This document shows, piece by piece, positions 6,766 through 14,800 of a DNA stretch of 18,014 bases (positions within the stretch are counted from its first letter, which is position 1; every line of letters begins with the position of its first letter). Position numbers and translations under genes: made by a program. The DNA is taken from assembly GCA_965365445.1 (NCBI GenBank), contig CBDUBS010000066.1:1-18014 (forward strand), given 5' to 3'. Origin of the DNA: CBDUBS01 sp965365445. Its GTDB lineage: Bacteria > Bacteroidota > Rhodothermia > Rhodothermales > DASSAV01. The notes below the pieces were generated by a model. That model did not search any database. It was not told the origin of the DNA and saw only the letters and a list, made by a program, of their open reading frames with translations.

Positions 6766-8010
6766 CTACCAGGTCTGAACATCCGAAGCGGGGGCGGGCG
6801 TGTAATTCTCTCCCAGCGTTTCATGCTGAATGGGCAGCGAAACGTATTGGAGGTGGGGTATCGGTTTTCGGATGCCCGTATTCAGCTCGGCAGGCGGCAG
6901 AATGGCTACTCTGCTCGGGCCCAAGGAAGGCGGCAGGCGAAGAGCGGCTCCGGACCGGGTAACGGCCGTCGGATAGAGCAACACATCGAGCAGACGATCG
7001 CCGGTACTACTCAGCGATACATCGAACCGGCTGGAGCCGGTCAATAAGCGGTTGGATACCAGATTGTAGTTAACGTCGCTCGGGCGAACCCAGGACACAT
7101 ACGGCTCGGTAGTACGTCGGTACGATGAAGCCACGCCGGCGGGTGTTCCGGATTGGGTAAAACCAATGGTGACCGAAGGAGCATCCGGGTTATAGTTGCC
7201 GCGAACGAGGAACGGGTACCGATACAGAAGGTCGGGTGTGTAGTCGCTTGGAGTCGTTACCTCGAAGAAAACCGGCTGTCGCCTGATGAACTCCGTGATC
7301 GTAAGGCCCGGTTCACGTTCGAGAGTCTGGTATAGCGCCGCCACATCCATTCCGGCCAGGTTAAACCCGTGAAAACGGCGGTGGGGGTTGTCCGAGCGCT
7401 TCTCATTTTCACCGTACCAACGGTCGAAATCCTGATTGAGCAGCATGTTTATCTCGAAGTGGACATGGGCGCGCCGTTTATCTATGCCGCGCCCGGTATA
7501 TCCGATGCGCCCGAGCCGCTGGCCCTGCCTGACACGCTGCCCGACGGTAACATGAATGTCGCCCAGGTGGGCATACAGACTATAGAAAGGCGCTTTATCC
7601 CATAGGTGCTCCACGACCACATATTTGCCGTACGTGGACTCCTTCGCGACGTAGTTGGCATAGACTACTTTCCCATCATCGATGCTGCGAACGGTATCGA
7701 GGGGCTCGCCCCGCCTGTCGCGATACAATGGTTTGATATCCATCCCTTCATGGAAGCGGGTATATACGATGCCGGCCGGTGTATCCTTCAGGTTGCGGAC
7801 AAAACCGTACTGCCCCCCCTCCCAGGGAGATGATTTAACACCGCGATAGTACCGATCCGTAAACTGGTAGAAAGAAGCTTCATCGCTATAAAAAGAAAGG
7901 TTACGCGTCGGCAGAATGAGGTCGAGCGGCTGGGCGACACCGGCTGAAACCCAGAGGAAGAGGTGGGTTGCGGCCAGTGCAAAAATGCCTGGAAGGAAAG
8001 AAAATCTCAT
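6766..8010 (-). CDS. Secreted M23 (LytM-type) metallopeptidase
   Basis: 414 residues. An N-terminal signal peptide (~1-26, ending SAGVAQ) exports it. The catalytic LytM domain spans about 80-190 and is complete: H87 and D91 in RFHEGMD, H148 in YAHLGD, and H182/H184 in AHVHFE. By family knowledge H87, D91 and H184 bind zinc and H148 and H182 assist catalysis, so this should be an active peptidoglycan endopeptidase rather than an EnvC/NlpD-type activator. Glycine-rich turns (VGQRVRQGQRLGRIGYTG) are typical. Residues ~200-414 form a further region, partly beta-rich (TIGFTQSG, RFDVSLSSTGD), that I do not recognise. It has its own candidate promoter (8033-8040). Confidence 0.92.
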   Translation of the reverse strand: MRFSFLPGIFALAATHLFLWVSAGVAQPLDLILPTRNLSFYSDEASFYQFTDRYYRGVKSSPWEGGQYGFVRNLKDTPAGIVYTRFHEGMDIKPLYRDRRGEPLDTVRSIDDGKVVYANYVAKESTYGKYVVVEHLWDKAPFYSLYAHLGDIHVTVGQRVRQGQRLGRIGYTGRGIDKRRAHVHFEINMLLNQDFDRWYGENEKRSDNPHRRFHGFNLAGMDVAALYQTLEREPGLTITEFIRRQPVFFEVTTPSDYTPDLLYRYPFLVRGNYNPDAPSVTIGFTQSGTPAGVASSYRRTTEPYVSWVRPSDVNYNLVSNRLLTGSSRFDVSLSSTGDRLLDVLLYPTAVTRSGAALRLPPSLGPSRVAILPPAELNTGIRKPIPHLQYVSLPIQHETLGENYTPAPASDVQTW

Positions 8011-8032
8011 ATTCAGGTCGTGATTGAAAAAA

Positions 8033-8040
8033 CAAACTTA
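8033..8040 (-). promoter_or_regulatory. TAnnTTTG promoter box of the M23 gene
   Basis: The minus strand reads TAAGTTTG, an exact match to the Bacteroidota -7 consensus TAnnTTTG, 22 bases before the M23 start codon. A clear -33 TTTG is not seen; TTGACC lies too close (8 bases upstream) to act as a normal partner. Confidence 0.5.
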
Positions 8041-8308
8041 CAGCCTGGTCAACCGCTACGCCGCCCGTACAACCGCTACAGGTGCGTACCTGCGGGCCGG
8101 GTCAAAGAGTGGTCGGCTGCACCGTAGCGCCAAGATTAAATACCAGCAAATAGAGTACCTGATCCCCTGAAAACGGCCGGCAACGGAATCGGCCAGGGTC
8201 GCGTTGCCCGGCCGGCAGGAACCGGCCGCCGACCATTGCAACCACGTCTGTTTTCCCGCCGAATGCCTGCCCCCGACCCCGTCCTGCGCGTCACCGTGTA
8301 TCTGCATG
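8041..8308. other. GC-rich gap between def and the M23 gene with inverted repeats
   Basis: No convincing gene. The part at about 8173-8216 can fold: GGCCGGC-AACG on the left pairs imperfectly with CGTT-GCCCGGCCGGC on the right around a loop containing GGCCAGGGTC. A further CCGGCCGCCGACC copy follows at about 8222. This could end the def transcript, although no T-run follows in the leftward direction. Confidence 0.35.
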
Positions 8309-8878
8309 TCAGGAGGTATGGGGAGCGAGCGGATAGTCGGCTTCGACTTCGCCCCGGGCGATATCCCGCAAGCGACGACGTAACAGGCGGCGGCGTAGTG
8401 GACTCAGGCGATCTACAAACAGGATGCCCTCGAGGTGGTCGTACTCATGCTGAATCACCCGCGCCAGGTAGTCTCCTGTTTCCAACTCCTGCGGCTGCAT
8501 GTTCCGGTCGAGGTACCGAAGGCGGATTCGCTCGGGACGGATCACATTGTCCCTGAGGTCGGGAATAGACAGGCACCCTTCCTCGTACTCGCACATTTCT
8601 TCGCTCTCCCAGACAATCTCGGGGTTGATGAAAACCATGGGTTCCCGGGGGACAGACTCCGCTCCTGCTTCCGGATCTTCCTGGAGAGCGGACAAATCGA
8701 CCACGAACAAACGCTCCGTACGCCCCACCTGCGGGGCGGCCAACCCGACACCGGCAGCGCCGTGCATCGTCTCGAACATATCGTCGATAAGCTGTTGAAG
8801 GGAGTCGGTGTTTTGTTCGACGTCTATGGCTTCCTGCCGCAGGACAGGTTCTCCGTAAGTATGAATAGGGAGAATCAT
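8309..8878 (-). CDS. def: Peptide deformylase
   Basis: 189 residues. Removes the formyl group from the N-terminal Met of new proteins on the ribosome. All three family motifs are present: GVGLAAPQVG (43-52), EEGCLSIP (99-106, metal ligand C102) and QHEYDHLEG (143-151, metal ligands H144 and H148, catalytic E145). Length is normal for a type I enzyme. The Arg-rich C-terminus (RRRLLRRRLRD) may help ribosome binding. A good ribosome site (AAGGAG) lies 10 bases before the ATG. The usual partner fmt is not in the window; the gene is divergent from the PKD/OmpA gene. Confidence 0.96.
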   Translation of the reverse strand: MILPIHTYGEPVLRQEAIDVEQNTDSLQQLIDDMFETMHGAAGVGLAAPQVGRTERLFVVDLSALQEDPEAGAESVPREPMVFINPEIVWESEEMCEYEEGCLSIPDLRDNVIRPERIRLRYLDRNMQPQELETGDYLARVIQHEYDHLEGILFVDRLSPLRRRLLRRRLRDIARGEVEADYPLAPHTS

Positions 8879-9257
8879 GTAGTCGTTACTCCTTAACGTT
8901 CAGATGCAGGATAAACAACAGTCATCATCCGTGGGGAACTCGCGGGCCGCCCGCTGCCATGGGATGCGGCGACCATGTCCTAACGGTTCCCTGCCGGGGG
9001 AGTACTTTACTCCCGTTAGAGGCGCTTGTTCAATTCCGGAACGCCTCAATGGGCGCCCGAGTACCGACATGATCAGCCTCCGGAGCCGAACACGGTGTCG
9101 ACATCTTTTCCACAATGTATGGCTTTCCAGTGAAGCGTTTGCTAACCTACGTCCCATAAGCGGCGCCGGGACGCGGGCTCCAGCGAGCGTTCCCGTAACC
9201 GTATTCAAAACAGGCATTCCGGGTTCATCCCTCAATTTCAAGCAAATCAAAGCGAAC
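8879..9257. other. Long leader region between def and the PKD/OmpA gene
   Basis: 379 bases without a convincing gene, although the frame of the downstream gene stays open back to 8904. The translated extension (Arg/Ser/Pro-rich, no domain) would bury a good signal peptide, so I treat the region as noncoding. It contains a perfect 7-bp hairpin GGGAGTA-CTT-TACTCCC (8998-9014), a competing CTAACGG/CCGTTAG pairing (8980-8986 with 9013-9019), and an AGGC...GTTC/GAAC...GCCT stem just after. No TAnnTTTG box is seen on the plus strand. I cannot match it to a known riboswitch or small RNA. Confidence 0.4.
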
Positions 9258-10763
9258 ATGAAACAGGCGCCCTTATTCAGGCACGGCAGGCTGTTGTCGG
9301 GCCTCATTGCCTTGATGCTTGCCATGCCGGCAGGCGAATCGCTAGGTCAGGCCGTGCGGCCGGAGCAAACGTTTTTTATACGGCCCCAGGTTGGCATCGC
9401 TAGCTACGTTGGGGACAATAATAAGAGTTTGTTCAAGTTCGATGATTCCTTCCCCTATTCGGCGGGGTTGGAAGTGGGTTACCAGTTCACAGTGCCGTTT
9501 AGCCTGGGGATAGGTTACCAGTTGGGCAACTATCCGATGATCGGGTATAATGCGGACGACGACGTCAACGAAAACGACGTGCGTCACTCACTGGAACTGT
9601 TGCTTCGGTATTCCTTCGGCACGGAGGTATCGCCCATCGCCCCATACCTTCAATTCGGCGGGCACGCGACGTTCGGCAACGTCCACGAAGAGGCTACGGC
9701 AGAAGAGGGAAGCCGCACGGCTTTCGGACCGTTGGTCGGACTGGGGTTGGACGTGTTGCTCTCCGAACGGACTTCGTTCTTCATCGAGGCCACCACACGA
9801 GCGGCTTTCCCGGACGATGCCGTGGACGGCGATGAAGACAACGGATCCGGTAATTTCGATTTACTGAGCTCACTCGGGCTCGGTCTCAAGATCAACTTCG
9901 GCTCAGGTGTCGTTCCGGTAGAGGTCTACTCGATCAACGGTCCCTCCCGGCTGGAAGTGGGTCAATCCGGCTCCTATACCGCCTCCATCAACGAAGATGC
10001 AACCGGCCCGATCGAAGCCCGCTGGGAGTGGGGCGACGGAACGACGGGCACGGGCCTGAGCGCATCACATTCGTACAGCCAGCCCGGAACCTATACCGTA
10101 TCGTTTTCCGCCGGCAATCGGAAAAACACGGATATGCAATCCATGACGGTTACGGTAGCCCCGCGGCCGGTGCCGGCCTCCATCACGACCGTATCTGCGG
10201 ATCCAATGAATCCGGATACCCGTACGGCGGTGCGGTTCTCTGCCAACGTACGCGGCGACACTCCGTTAACATACAACTGGGACTTCGGGGATGGCGAGTC
10301 GTCAACACAGCAAAGCCCGACGCATACTTTTGATGAGCCGGGCACCTACACTGTGTCACTCCAGGTAACCAATCCGTCAGGAACGGATACTCGAACGATG
10401 AACATCACGGTTCGGCGGGCGACCTCTGCCATATGCGTGAATGTCACCGAGATGAATACGGTTTACTTCAACAACAATTCCAGCGTGCTGACTTCGGAAG
10501 GACGGGCAGCACTCAGGGAAAATCTGGAAATTCTGGAAGAATGCCCTGAAATTGCCCCCTTGCTGGAAGGGTACGCCGGGCCCGGCGAACGCAATCCGCA
10601 GCAACTTTCCGAAGATCGCGCACAGGTCGTACGGGAGTTCTACATGGAAGGCGGCATTGCTCGAAACCGGATCACGGCTGCCGGAAGGGGCCGGGTTACG
10701 GGTATGACGACCAAGAAGGAAGGCGCAGAACGGTACCGGCGCGTCGATTCGATTCCGCAGTAA
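9258..10763 (+). CDS. Envelope protein: barrel-like N-terminus, two PKD domains, OmpA-like C-terminus
   Basis: 501 residues from the ATG at 9258, chosen because it begins a clean signal peptide (Arg/His, then LLSGLIALMLAMPA, cleavage near GQA). Residues ~38-215 are alternating beta strands ending LGLGLKINFG, like an 8-stranded outer-membrane barrel. PKD domain 1 covers ~226-301 (WEWGDG at 256-261, HSYSQPGTYTV) and PKD domain 2 covers ~306-386 (WDFGDG at 341-346, HTFDEPGTYTV). Residues ~392-501 resemble the OmpA peptidoglycan-binding domain (VYFNNNSSVL, then NPQQLSEDRAQVV with Arg454), but the usual TD after the Gly-aromatic turn is AG here. C393 and C429 could form a disulfide. It probably links the outer membrane to the cell wall. 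A strong terminator follows directly. Confidence 0.85.
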   Translation: MKQAPLFRHGRLLSGLIALMLAMPAGESLGQAVRPEQTFFIRPQVGIASYVGDNNKSLFKFDDSFPYSAGLEVGYQFTVPFSLGIGYQLGNYPMIGYNADDDVNENDVRHSLELLLRYSFGTEVSPIAPYLQFGGHATFGNVHEEATAEEGSRTAFGPLVGLGLDVLLSERTSFFIEATTRAAFPDDAVDGDEDNGSGNFDLLSSLGLGLKINFGSGVVPVEVYSINGPSRLEVGQSGSYTASINEDATGPIEARWEWGDGTTGTGLSASHSYSQPGTYTVSFSAGNRKNTDMQSMTVTVAPRPVPASITTVSADPMNPDTRTAVRFSANVRGDTPLTYNWDFGDGESSTQQSPTHTFDEPGTYTVSLQVTNPSGTDTRTMNITVRRATSAICVNVTEMNTVYFNNNSSVLTSEGRAALRENLEILEECPEIAPLLEGYAGPGERNPQQLSEDRAQVVREFYMEGGIARNRITAAGRGRVTGMTTKKEGAERYRRVDSIPQ

Positions 10764-10784
10764 GCTGACTTACCGTGAACGAAG

Positions 10785-10833
10785 GCGGGGCTGCCCTGAA
10801 TAGTATGGCAGCCCCGCTTGCGTTTATCTTTTC
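10785..10833 (+). terminator. Rho-independent terminator after the PKD/OmpA gene
   Basis: Perfect 11-bp stem GCGGGGCTGCC (10785-10795) with GGCAGCCCCGC (10807-10817) around an 11-base loop, followed by a T-rich tail (TTGCGTTTATCTTTTC). It begins 22 bases after the stop codon. The next ~190 bases, up to the end of ruvX, hold nothing I can assign. Confidence 0.85.
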
Positions 10834-11025
10834 CCTTCCCGCCTCACAGGTAGATTTAGCGCTCGCTTCCATGCCCCTGGACTGGAGCAGTGTCATCACC
10901 CGGGCGGACGAAAACGACTCCTTAACTTCCGGAGGAGAATGCCGGTTCGCGGCCGGGTAGGGGCGCATCCCACATCCTGAGCGGCAAGGCGCCTGGTCGC
11001 CAGATATCACGTCTTTATGAGCCTC

Positions 11026-11460
11026 CTAAACCTCGGTTGACCTGGAGGTATCCAGGTATTCCTGCAGCATGATGGAAGCTGCCGTCGCATCGACACGGCC
11101 TTTATCGCGACGGGCTTTTTTTGGCAGAGACAGGCTTCGTATGACGTCTTTTGCCATTTCGGAGGTATAGCGTTCGTCCCAGCGAATGATCGGCACATCC
11201 GGAAAAGCGCGCTGTAACCGCGCTGCGAAAGACTGGACGAACCGAACGGCCTCACCCTCGCTACCGTCCTCCATGAGCGGCCATCCTACGATGAACCGGC
11301 TGATCCCATGCAGGTCACGGAGTTGTCTGATACGGTCCAGAACCTCCTGAGGGGTCCATGTGCCGTAATTTTGCGCGAAGAGGCGGAGCGGATCCGAGAC
11401 GGCAACACCCACGCGCTTCTTTCCGTAGTCGATGGCGACGATACGGGGGAATTGCTCCAT
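11026..11460 (-). CDS. ruvX: Putative pre-16S rRNA nuclease / Holliday junction resolvase (YqgF/RuvX)
   Basis: 144 residues, RNase H-like fold. Key acidic residues are present: D11 in AIDYGKKRVGVAVSD, E96 in WDERYTS and D124 in GRVDATAAS, plus the GWPLMEDGSEG loop (59-69). By family knowledge it matures the 5' end of 16S rRNA and was named as a Holliday junction resolvase. I chose the ATG at 11460, which has CAGGGG 6 bases upstream; a TTG at 11481 would add seven residues. It lies downstream of the HU-type gene, and a terminator hairpin ends only 33 bases before its start. Confidence 0.93.
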   Translation of the reverse strand: MEQFPRIVAIDYGKKRVGVAVSDPLRLFAQNYGTWTPQEVLDRIRQLRDLHGISRFIVGWPLMEDGSEGEAVRFVQSFAARLQRAFPDVPIIRWDERYTSEMAKDVIRSLSLPKKARRDKGRVDATAASIMLQEYLDTSRSTEV

Positions 11461-11493
11461 AACCGACCCCTGACGATCCAAAGTCGACGGCAG

Positions 11494-11541
11494 GAAAAAA
11501 ACACGCGAGATGGAAAGGCTCGTTTAAGCCTTTCCATCTCG
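11494..11541 (-). terminator. Rho-independent terminator after the HU-type gene
   Basis: Perfect 15-bp stem: CGAGATGGAAAGGCT (11506-11520) pairs with AGCCTTTCCATCTCG (11527-11541) around a 6-base loop. Leftward, the stem is followed within a few bases by seven T (11501-11495). It ends the HU-type transcript, and because it sits directly before ruvX it could also act as an attenuator. Confidence 0.85.
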
Positions 11542-11594
11542 GAACAACCTCTTGGTAAATCGGAGCCTTGCTGCCGGTGCAGAAAAGGGAAAGA

Positions 11595-11999
11595 TCAGTG
11601 CAAACCGTTGTGCGCGAGCAAGGCGTCCTTATTGTCGGCGCTGCCGTCAGGAAGGGTGTAGTTCAACTCCTTGAGAGGCGTTTGAAGTACCTGCTTGAGG
11701 CGTTTGCTCGGCTTGAAGTGCGTTTTGCGGCGGCTTGGAATGAATACCGTCTCGTTCGTCTTCGGATTACGCGCTTTCGGTTTGGCCTTGGTTTTCTTCA
11801 CTTCGAAAACACCGAAATCACGCAACTCGATGCGCACCTCGGGGTCGGCCTCTATCATGAGCTCGCCCAGTGCAGCGATGACCGCGCTTACCCACGGCTC
11901 GCTTTTGTAGATCGGCTCATCGACCAGTTCAGCGACGCGGCGGGCCACATCTTTTTTGGTGAGCGTCTTGGGACGGTCCTGGATGGAAATTTCCGGCAT
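11595..11999 (-). CDS. HU/IHF-family DNA-binding protein
   Basis: 134 residues. A histone-like DNA-bending protein of the nucleoid. Residues ~12-105 form the HU fold: helices TKKDVARRVAELVD and WVSAVIAALGELMIE, then ELRDFGVFEVKKTKAK (58-73), the arm motif ARNPKTNETVFIPSRR (76-91) with Pro79 at the intercalating position, and HFKPSKRLK (94-102). Both ends are longer than in the ~90-residue HU, and the C-terminal ~25 residues are unrelated and probably flexible. The ATG at 11999 is supported by AAGAGGAG 7 bases upstream; an earlier in-frame start at 12032 is less likely. Which subtype (HU or IHF-like) is not resolved. It has its own promoter and terminator. Confidence 0.92.
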   Translation of the reverse strand: MPEISIQDRPKTLTKKDVARRVAELVDEPIYKSEPWVSAVIAALGELMIEADPEVRIELRDFGVFEVKKTKAKPKARNPKTNETVFIPSRRKTHFKPSKRLKQVLQTPLKELNYTLPDGSADNKDALLAHNGLH

Positions 12000-12029
12000 G
12001 GCAAAACTCCTCTTAAGGCTGTTCTCTAA

Positions 12030-12037
12030 CAAAAATA
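12030..12037 (-). promoter_or_regulatory. TAnnTTTG promoter box of the HU-type gene
   Basis: The minus strand reads TATTTTTG, an exact TAnnTTTG match. Transcription would start around 12024, leaving a ~24-base leader that contains the strong ribosome site AAGAGGAG (12014-12007). No -33 TTTG is seen at the usual distance. Confidence 0.5.
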
Positions 12038-12377
12038 GGTGCTTGAAATAAGCTACGATCTACCGTCCTGAACACCAACAGCGATCCGGCCTGCTTTATC
12101 TCGAAAAATCAACGAAGGGCAGATTACAAGGGTATTTCCTGCTCCATTACCCATAACTGCATGACCTTGCAGGGTTTGCCGCCACTAAAGGGGCGCCCCC
12201 TTTTGATTCGTCAGGATCAGGCCCTTCCGCATCGTATTATCGCGCCGCATGTCAAGGTACCTATAAGTTGAACAGCGACAATGACTTATAAGTTCTCTCA
12301 AATATAATGATAATTGATGGTAAAGACGAAAAGAAGAGAAAATATTGATTCATCCCACCCTTGAAGCCGACGCTCCA
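12038..12377. other. Noncoding stretch between rel and the HU-type gene
   Basis: No gene. It is AT-rich at the right end. Another exact TAnnTTTG (TATATTTG, minus strand) lies at 12306-12299. TATAAGTT occurs twice (12262-12269 and 12287-12294, 25 bases apart), the second within a 10-base palindrome ACTTATAAGT (12284-12293). A near-palindrome AAAGGGGCGCCCCCTTT at 12187-12203 has almost no loop. These could regulate the HU-type gene or end the rel transcript. Confidence 0.4.
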
Positions 12378-14618
12378 TCATTCTTCGAAGCGGTAAACGC
12401 CATGAACGCCGTCGATACGCTTCAGACGCTCGATAAGCCGGCGGAGATGCTCCAGATCGTTCACAAACAGCACGAGCGTTCCTTCAAATACGCCGTCGTC
12501 GGAGCTTACGGTGATGGACCGGATGTTCGTTTTGAGCGTCTTGGATATGATCGTGGTGATATCGCTTACGATTCCGACGCGATCCTCCCCTACAACGCGC
12601 AGAGCTACGACGAACTGCACGTCTTTTTGCCGGCTCCATTCGACCGGGACGATGCGCTCCGCATGGTTGATCAGCAGGTTCGGCGCGTTGCGGCAATTGA
12701 TTCGATGAATTTTGATGCTTCCTCCCCGGCTCAGGTACCCGAATACCTCGTCGCCGGGTATAGGATTGCAACAGGAAGCATAGCGCGTGACGATGTCGCT
12801 GTGCAATTCGCCGTCTATCATGAGCGCCGGCCGACCCGTTGCCTGTGCCGTATCCAGGAAGTTCTCATACTGGAGCCGCAGGGCTTCCTCTTCCGGCAGT
12901 CCGTCCTTTTCCTCCGCCCGCATACCGCCGGAGTTGACGAACGCGACAAACTCATCCGCATCGAACAGGCCAACCCCGATCTCATAAAACATCTGTTGTG
13001 GATTCGGGAAGCGCAGCCGAGCTACGTACTTGTGCAAATCCTGTTCGTCTATTTCGAGATGCGCCTTCTTGAGCTTCTTTTCCCACGTATCGCGGCCAAG
13101 CTCGACGGCCTTTCGCCGCTTCTCGTTGACCCACTGACGGATACGGCTGCGCGCCTTGTGGGTAACGACGAACTTCATCCAGTCGGGGTTCGGCGTCTGT
13201 TTTTTCGACGTGATGATTTCGACCTGATCGCCGCTCTTCAGGTGGTACGAAAGCGGCACCATTCTACCGTTAACTTTGGCGCCGATGCAGTGAAATCCGA
13301 CCTGGGTGTGAACCTGAAACGCGAAATCGACGGGGGTGGCTTTGCTCGGAAGGCTGAGAAGCTCTCCCTTCGGAGTAAATACATATATTTCTTCATCGTA
13401 CAGATTGAGTCTGAATTCTTTTACGAACTCGGTGGCCTGTTCCGGGCGTGGGTTTTCGAGAAGATCTCGAACCCATGAGAGCCAGCGATCGAGTTGAACA
13501 TCCTGCTCGTTAACATCTTCCTTGTACTTCCAGTGCGCAGCCACACCCTTTTCGGCGACGAGGTGCATCTCAAGAGTGCGCACCTGAATCTCCACGGGAT
13601 GCCCGCCGGGGCCGATTACCGTAGTATGAAGGCTCTGATATCCGTTCGATTTGGGATTGGAAATGAGGTCCCGGAAGCGCCCGTCCACGGGCTGGTAGAG
13701 ATCGGTTAGCACGGAGTATACCCGCCAGCAGTCGTGCTTTCCCTGCTTGCCGTCGCTGTGGAGTACGATGCGGATGGCGAACCGGTCGTTGATTTCAGAA
13801 AGGGGTTTATCCTGCCGCTCCATTTTTCTGTATATGGAATAGATGCTTTTGGAGCGACCATATATGTCGAACGTAAATCCTTCGCTCTGCAACCGCGCCC
13901 TGAGGGGCTGTATGAAGGCGGCTATGTAGGCCTCTCGTTCCGATTTGGTGGCATTAAGCTCCTTGACGATTTCATAGTACCCTTCCGGATCGAGCACCTT
14001 GAGGGAGAGGTCCTCCAGTTCGCTTTTAACGGCGTTCAGACCGAAGCGATGAGCCAGAGGTGCAAAAAGGTCCCGCGTCTCGCTAGCGATTTTTAGCTGC
14101 CGCTGTTTGGGAAGCGATCCGATGGTGCGCATGTTGTGCAGCCTGTCCGCAAACTTGACGAGAATGACGCGGATATCAGACGCCATAGAGAGCATGAGCT
14201 TACGGACATTCTCGGCCTGCCCCAGTTCGCGGCTTTCAAATACATCGGAGATTTTGGTTAGCCCGTCGATGATCGTAGCCATCGTTTCGCCGAACTCCTC
14301 ACGGATGTAGTCCAGCGAGAATTCGGTGTCCTCCACGACGTCATGCAGGAGCGCGGCGGCAACGCTCATGTCATCGAAGCCGATATCGCGAGCGACAATG
14401 GTCGCCACCTCGAGGGGATGTGTAAAGTAGGGCTCGCCTGAAGCCCGGCGCTCATTGCGGTGAGCCCAATAGCCGAGAAGGAAAGCGCGCCGTATCAGGT
14501 CCTCGCTAACGGAAGGCAAATTGGCTTTGCAGTCCTCGAGCAGCACCCGGAACTTGTCCATGTATTCGGGCGGTACATGCGCCTCGATGTTGCTCTGGAT
14601 TACGGAGGTCTGAATCAT
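12378..14618 (-). CDS. Bifunctional-type (p)ppGpp synthetase/hydrolase (Rel/SpoT)
   Basis: 746 residues, the full long RSH architecture. The hydrolase HD domain is intact: FTHPLEVA (H67), LLHDVVEDTE (H92, D93), KFADRLHNMRT (D158, N162). The synthetase domain follows: YGRSKSIYSIYRKM (253-266), INDRFAIRIV (D278), NPKSNGYQSLHTTV (321-334), VEIQVRTLEMH (E343). Then a TGS domain (YVFTPKGELLSLP, 412-424), a conserved-Cys zinc-finger region (SCCNPIPGDEV, INCRNA) and a C-terminal ACT domain (~665-746). It makes and degrades the stringent-response alarmone from GTP/GDP and ATP while bound to ribosomes. An intact hydrolase centre argues for Rel/SpoT rather than RelA. It lies downstream of the alpha operon terminator. 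The ATG at 14618 has no strong ribosome site. Confidence 0.95.
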   Translation of the reverse strand: MIQTSVIQSNIEAHVPPEYMDKFRVLLEDCKANLPSVSEDLIRRAFLLGYWAHRNERRASGEPYFTHPLEVATIVARDIGFDDMSVAAALLHDVVEDTEFSLDYIREEFGETMATIIDGLTKISDVFESRELGQAENVRKLMLSMASDIRVILVKFADRLHNMRTIGSLPKQRQLKIASETRDLFAPLAHRFGLNAVKSELEDLSLKVLDPEGYYEIVKELNATKSEREAYIAAFIQPLRARLQSEGFTFDIYGRSKSIYSIYRKMERQDKPLSEINDRFAIRIVLHSDGKQGKHDCWRVYSVLTDLYQPVDGRFRDLISNPKSNGYQSLHTTVIGPGGHPVEIQVRTLEMHLVAEKGVAAHWKYKEDVNEQDVQLDRWLSWVRDLLENPRPEQATEFVKEFRLNLYDEEIYVFTPKGELLSLPSKATPVDFAFQVHTQVGFHCIGAKVNGRMVPLSYHLKSGDQVEIITSKKQTPNPDWMKFVVTHKARSRIRQWVNEKRRKAVELGRDTWEKKLKKAHLEIDEQDLHKYVARLRFPNPQQMFYEIGVGLFDADEFVAFVNSGGMRAEEKDGLPEEEALRLQYENFLDTAQATGRPALMIDGELHSDIVTRYASCCNPIPGDEVFGYLSRGGSIKIHRINCRNAPNLLINHAERIVPVEWSRQKDVQFVVALRVVGEDRVGIVSDITTIISKTLKTNIRSITVSSDDGVFEGTLVLFVNDLEHLRRLIERLKRIDGVHGVYRFEE

Positions 14619-14741
14619 ACGTCTGGGGATCGCGGGCTGGAGTCGTTTTGCAATATCAGGTTAAACCCGTTGCATTTACGCTGTTCCGGAAGGCCCGAAA
14701 AGGCCGTAACGCCACCCGGATTAACAGGGTATGGTAACGAA

Positions 14742-14776
14742 AAAGGGGCCCCGATCTACACAATCGAAGCCCCTTT
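14742..14776 (-). terminator. Terminator of the ribosomal alpha operon
   Basis: Stem AAAGGGGC (14742-14749) with GCCCCTTT (14769-14776), with an inner GAT/ATC pairing in the loop. Read leftward, the stem runs into five T. It lies 24 bases past the rplQ stop and separates the alpha operon from rel. Confidence 0.75.
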
Positions 14777-14800
14777 CCAAATAATCGGAAGCGGACGGGT

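Noticed and set aside
6393..6962. Plus-strand reading frame of 189 codons across the gap and the end of the M23 gene
   Set aside because: Arg/Pro-rich, random-looking product with no domain; it overlaps the end of the well-supported M23 gene.
9227..9240. GGGTTCATCCC resembling a tRNA T-arm
   Set aside because: Lacks the invariant A58, and no acceptor, D or anticodon stems surround it.
8904..9257. N-terminal extension of the PKD/OmpA protein
   Set aside because: It would bury a clear signal peptide beginning at 9258, and the added 118 residues have no family features.
10775..10960. Small reading frame after the PKD/OmpA gene
   Set aside because: It spans the terminator hairpin, and its product has no recognisable features.
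12187..12204. AAAGGGGCGCCCCCTTT as the rel terminator
   Set aside because: The palindrome leaves almost no loop, and no T-run follows in the leftward direction beyond the stem itself; kept only as a feature of the gap.
12345..13478. Long plus-strand reading frame (377 codons)
   Set aside because: It lies opposite the rel/spoT gene, whose domains are all intact, and its translation shows no domain.
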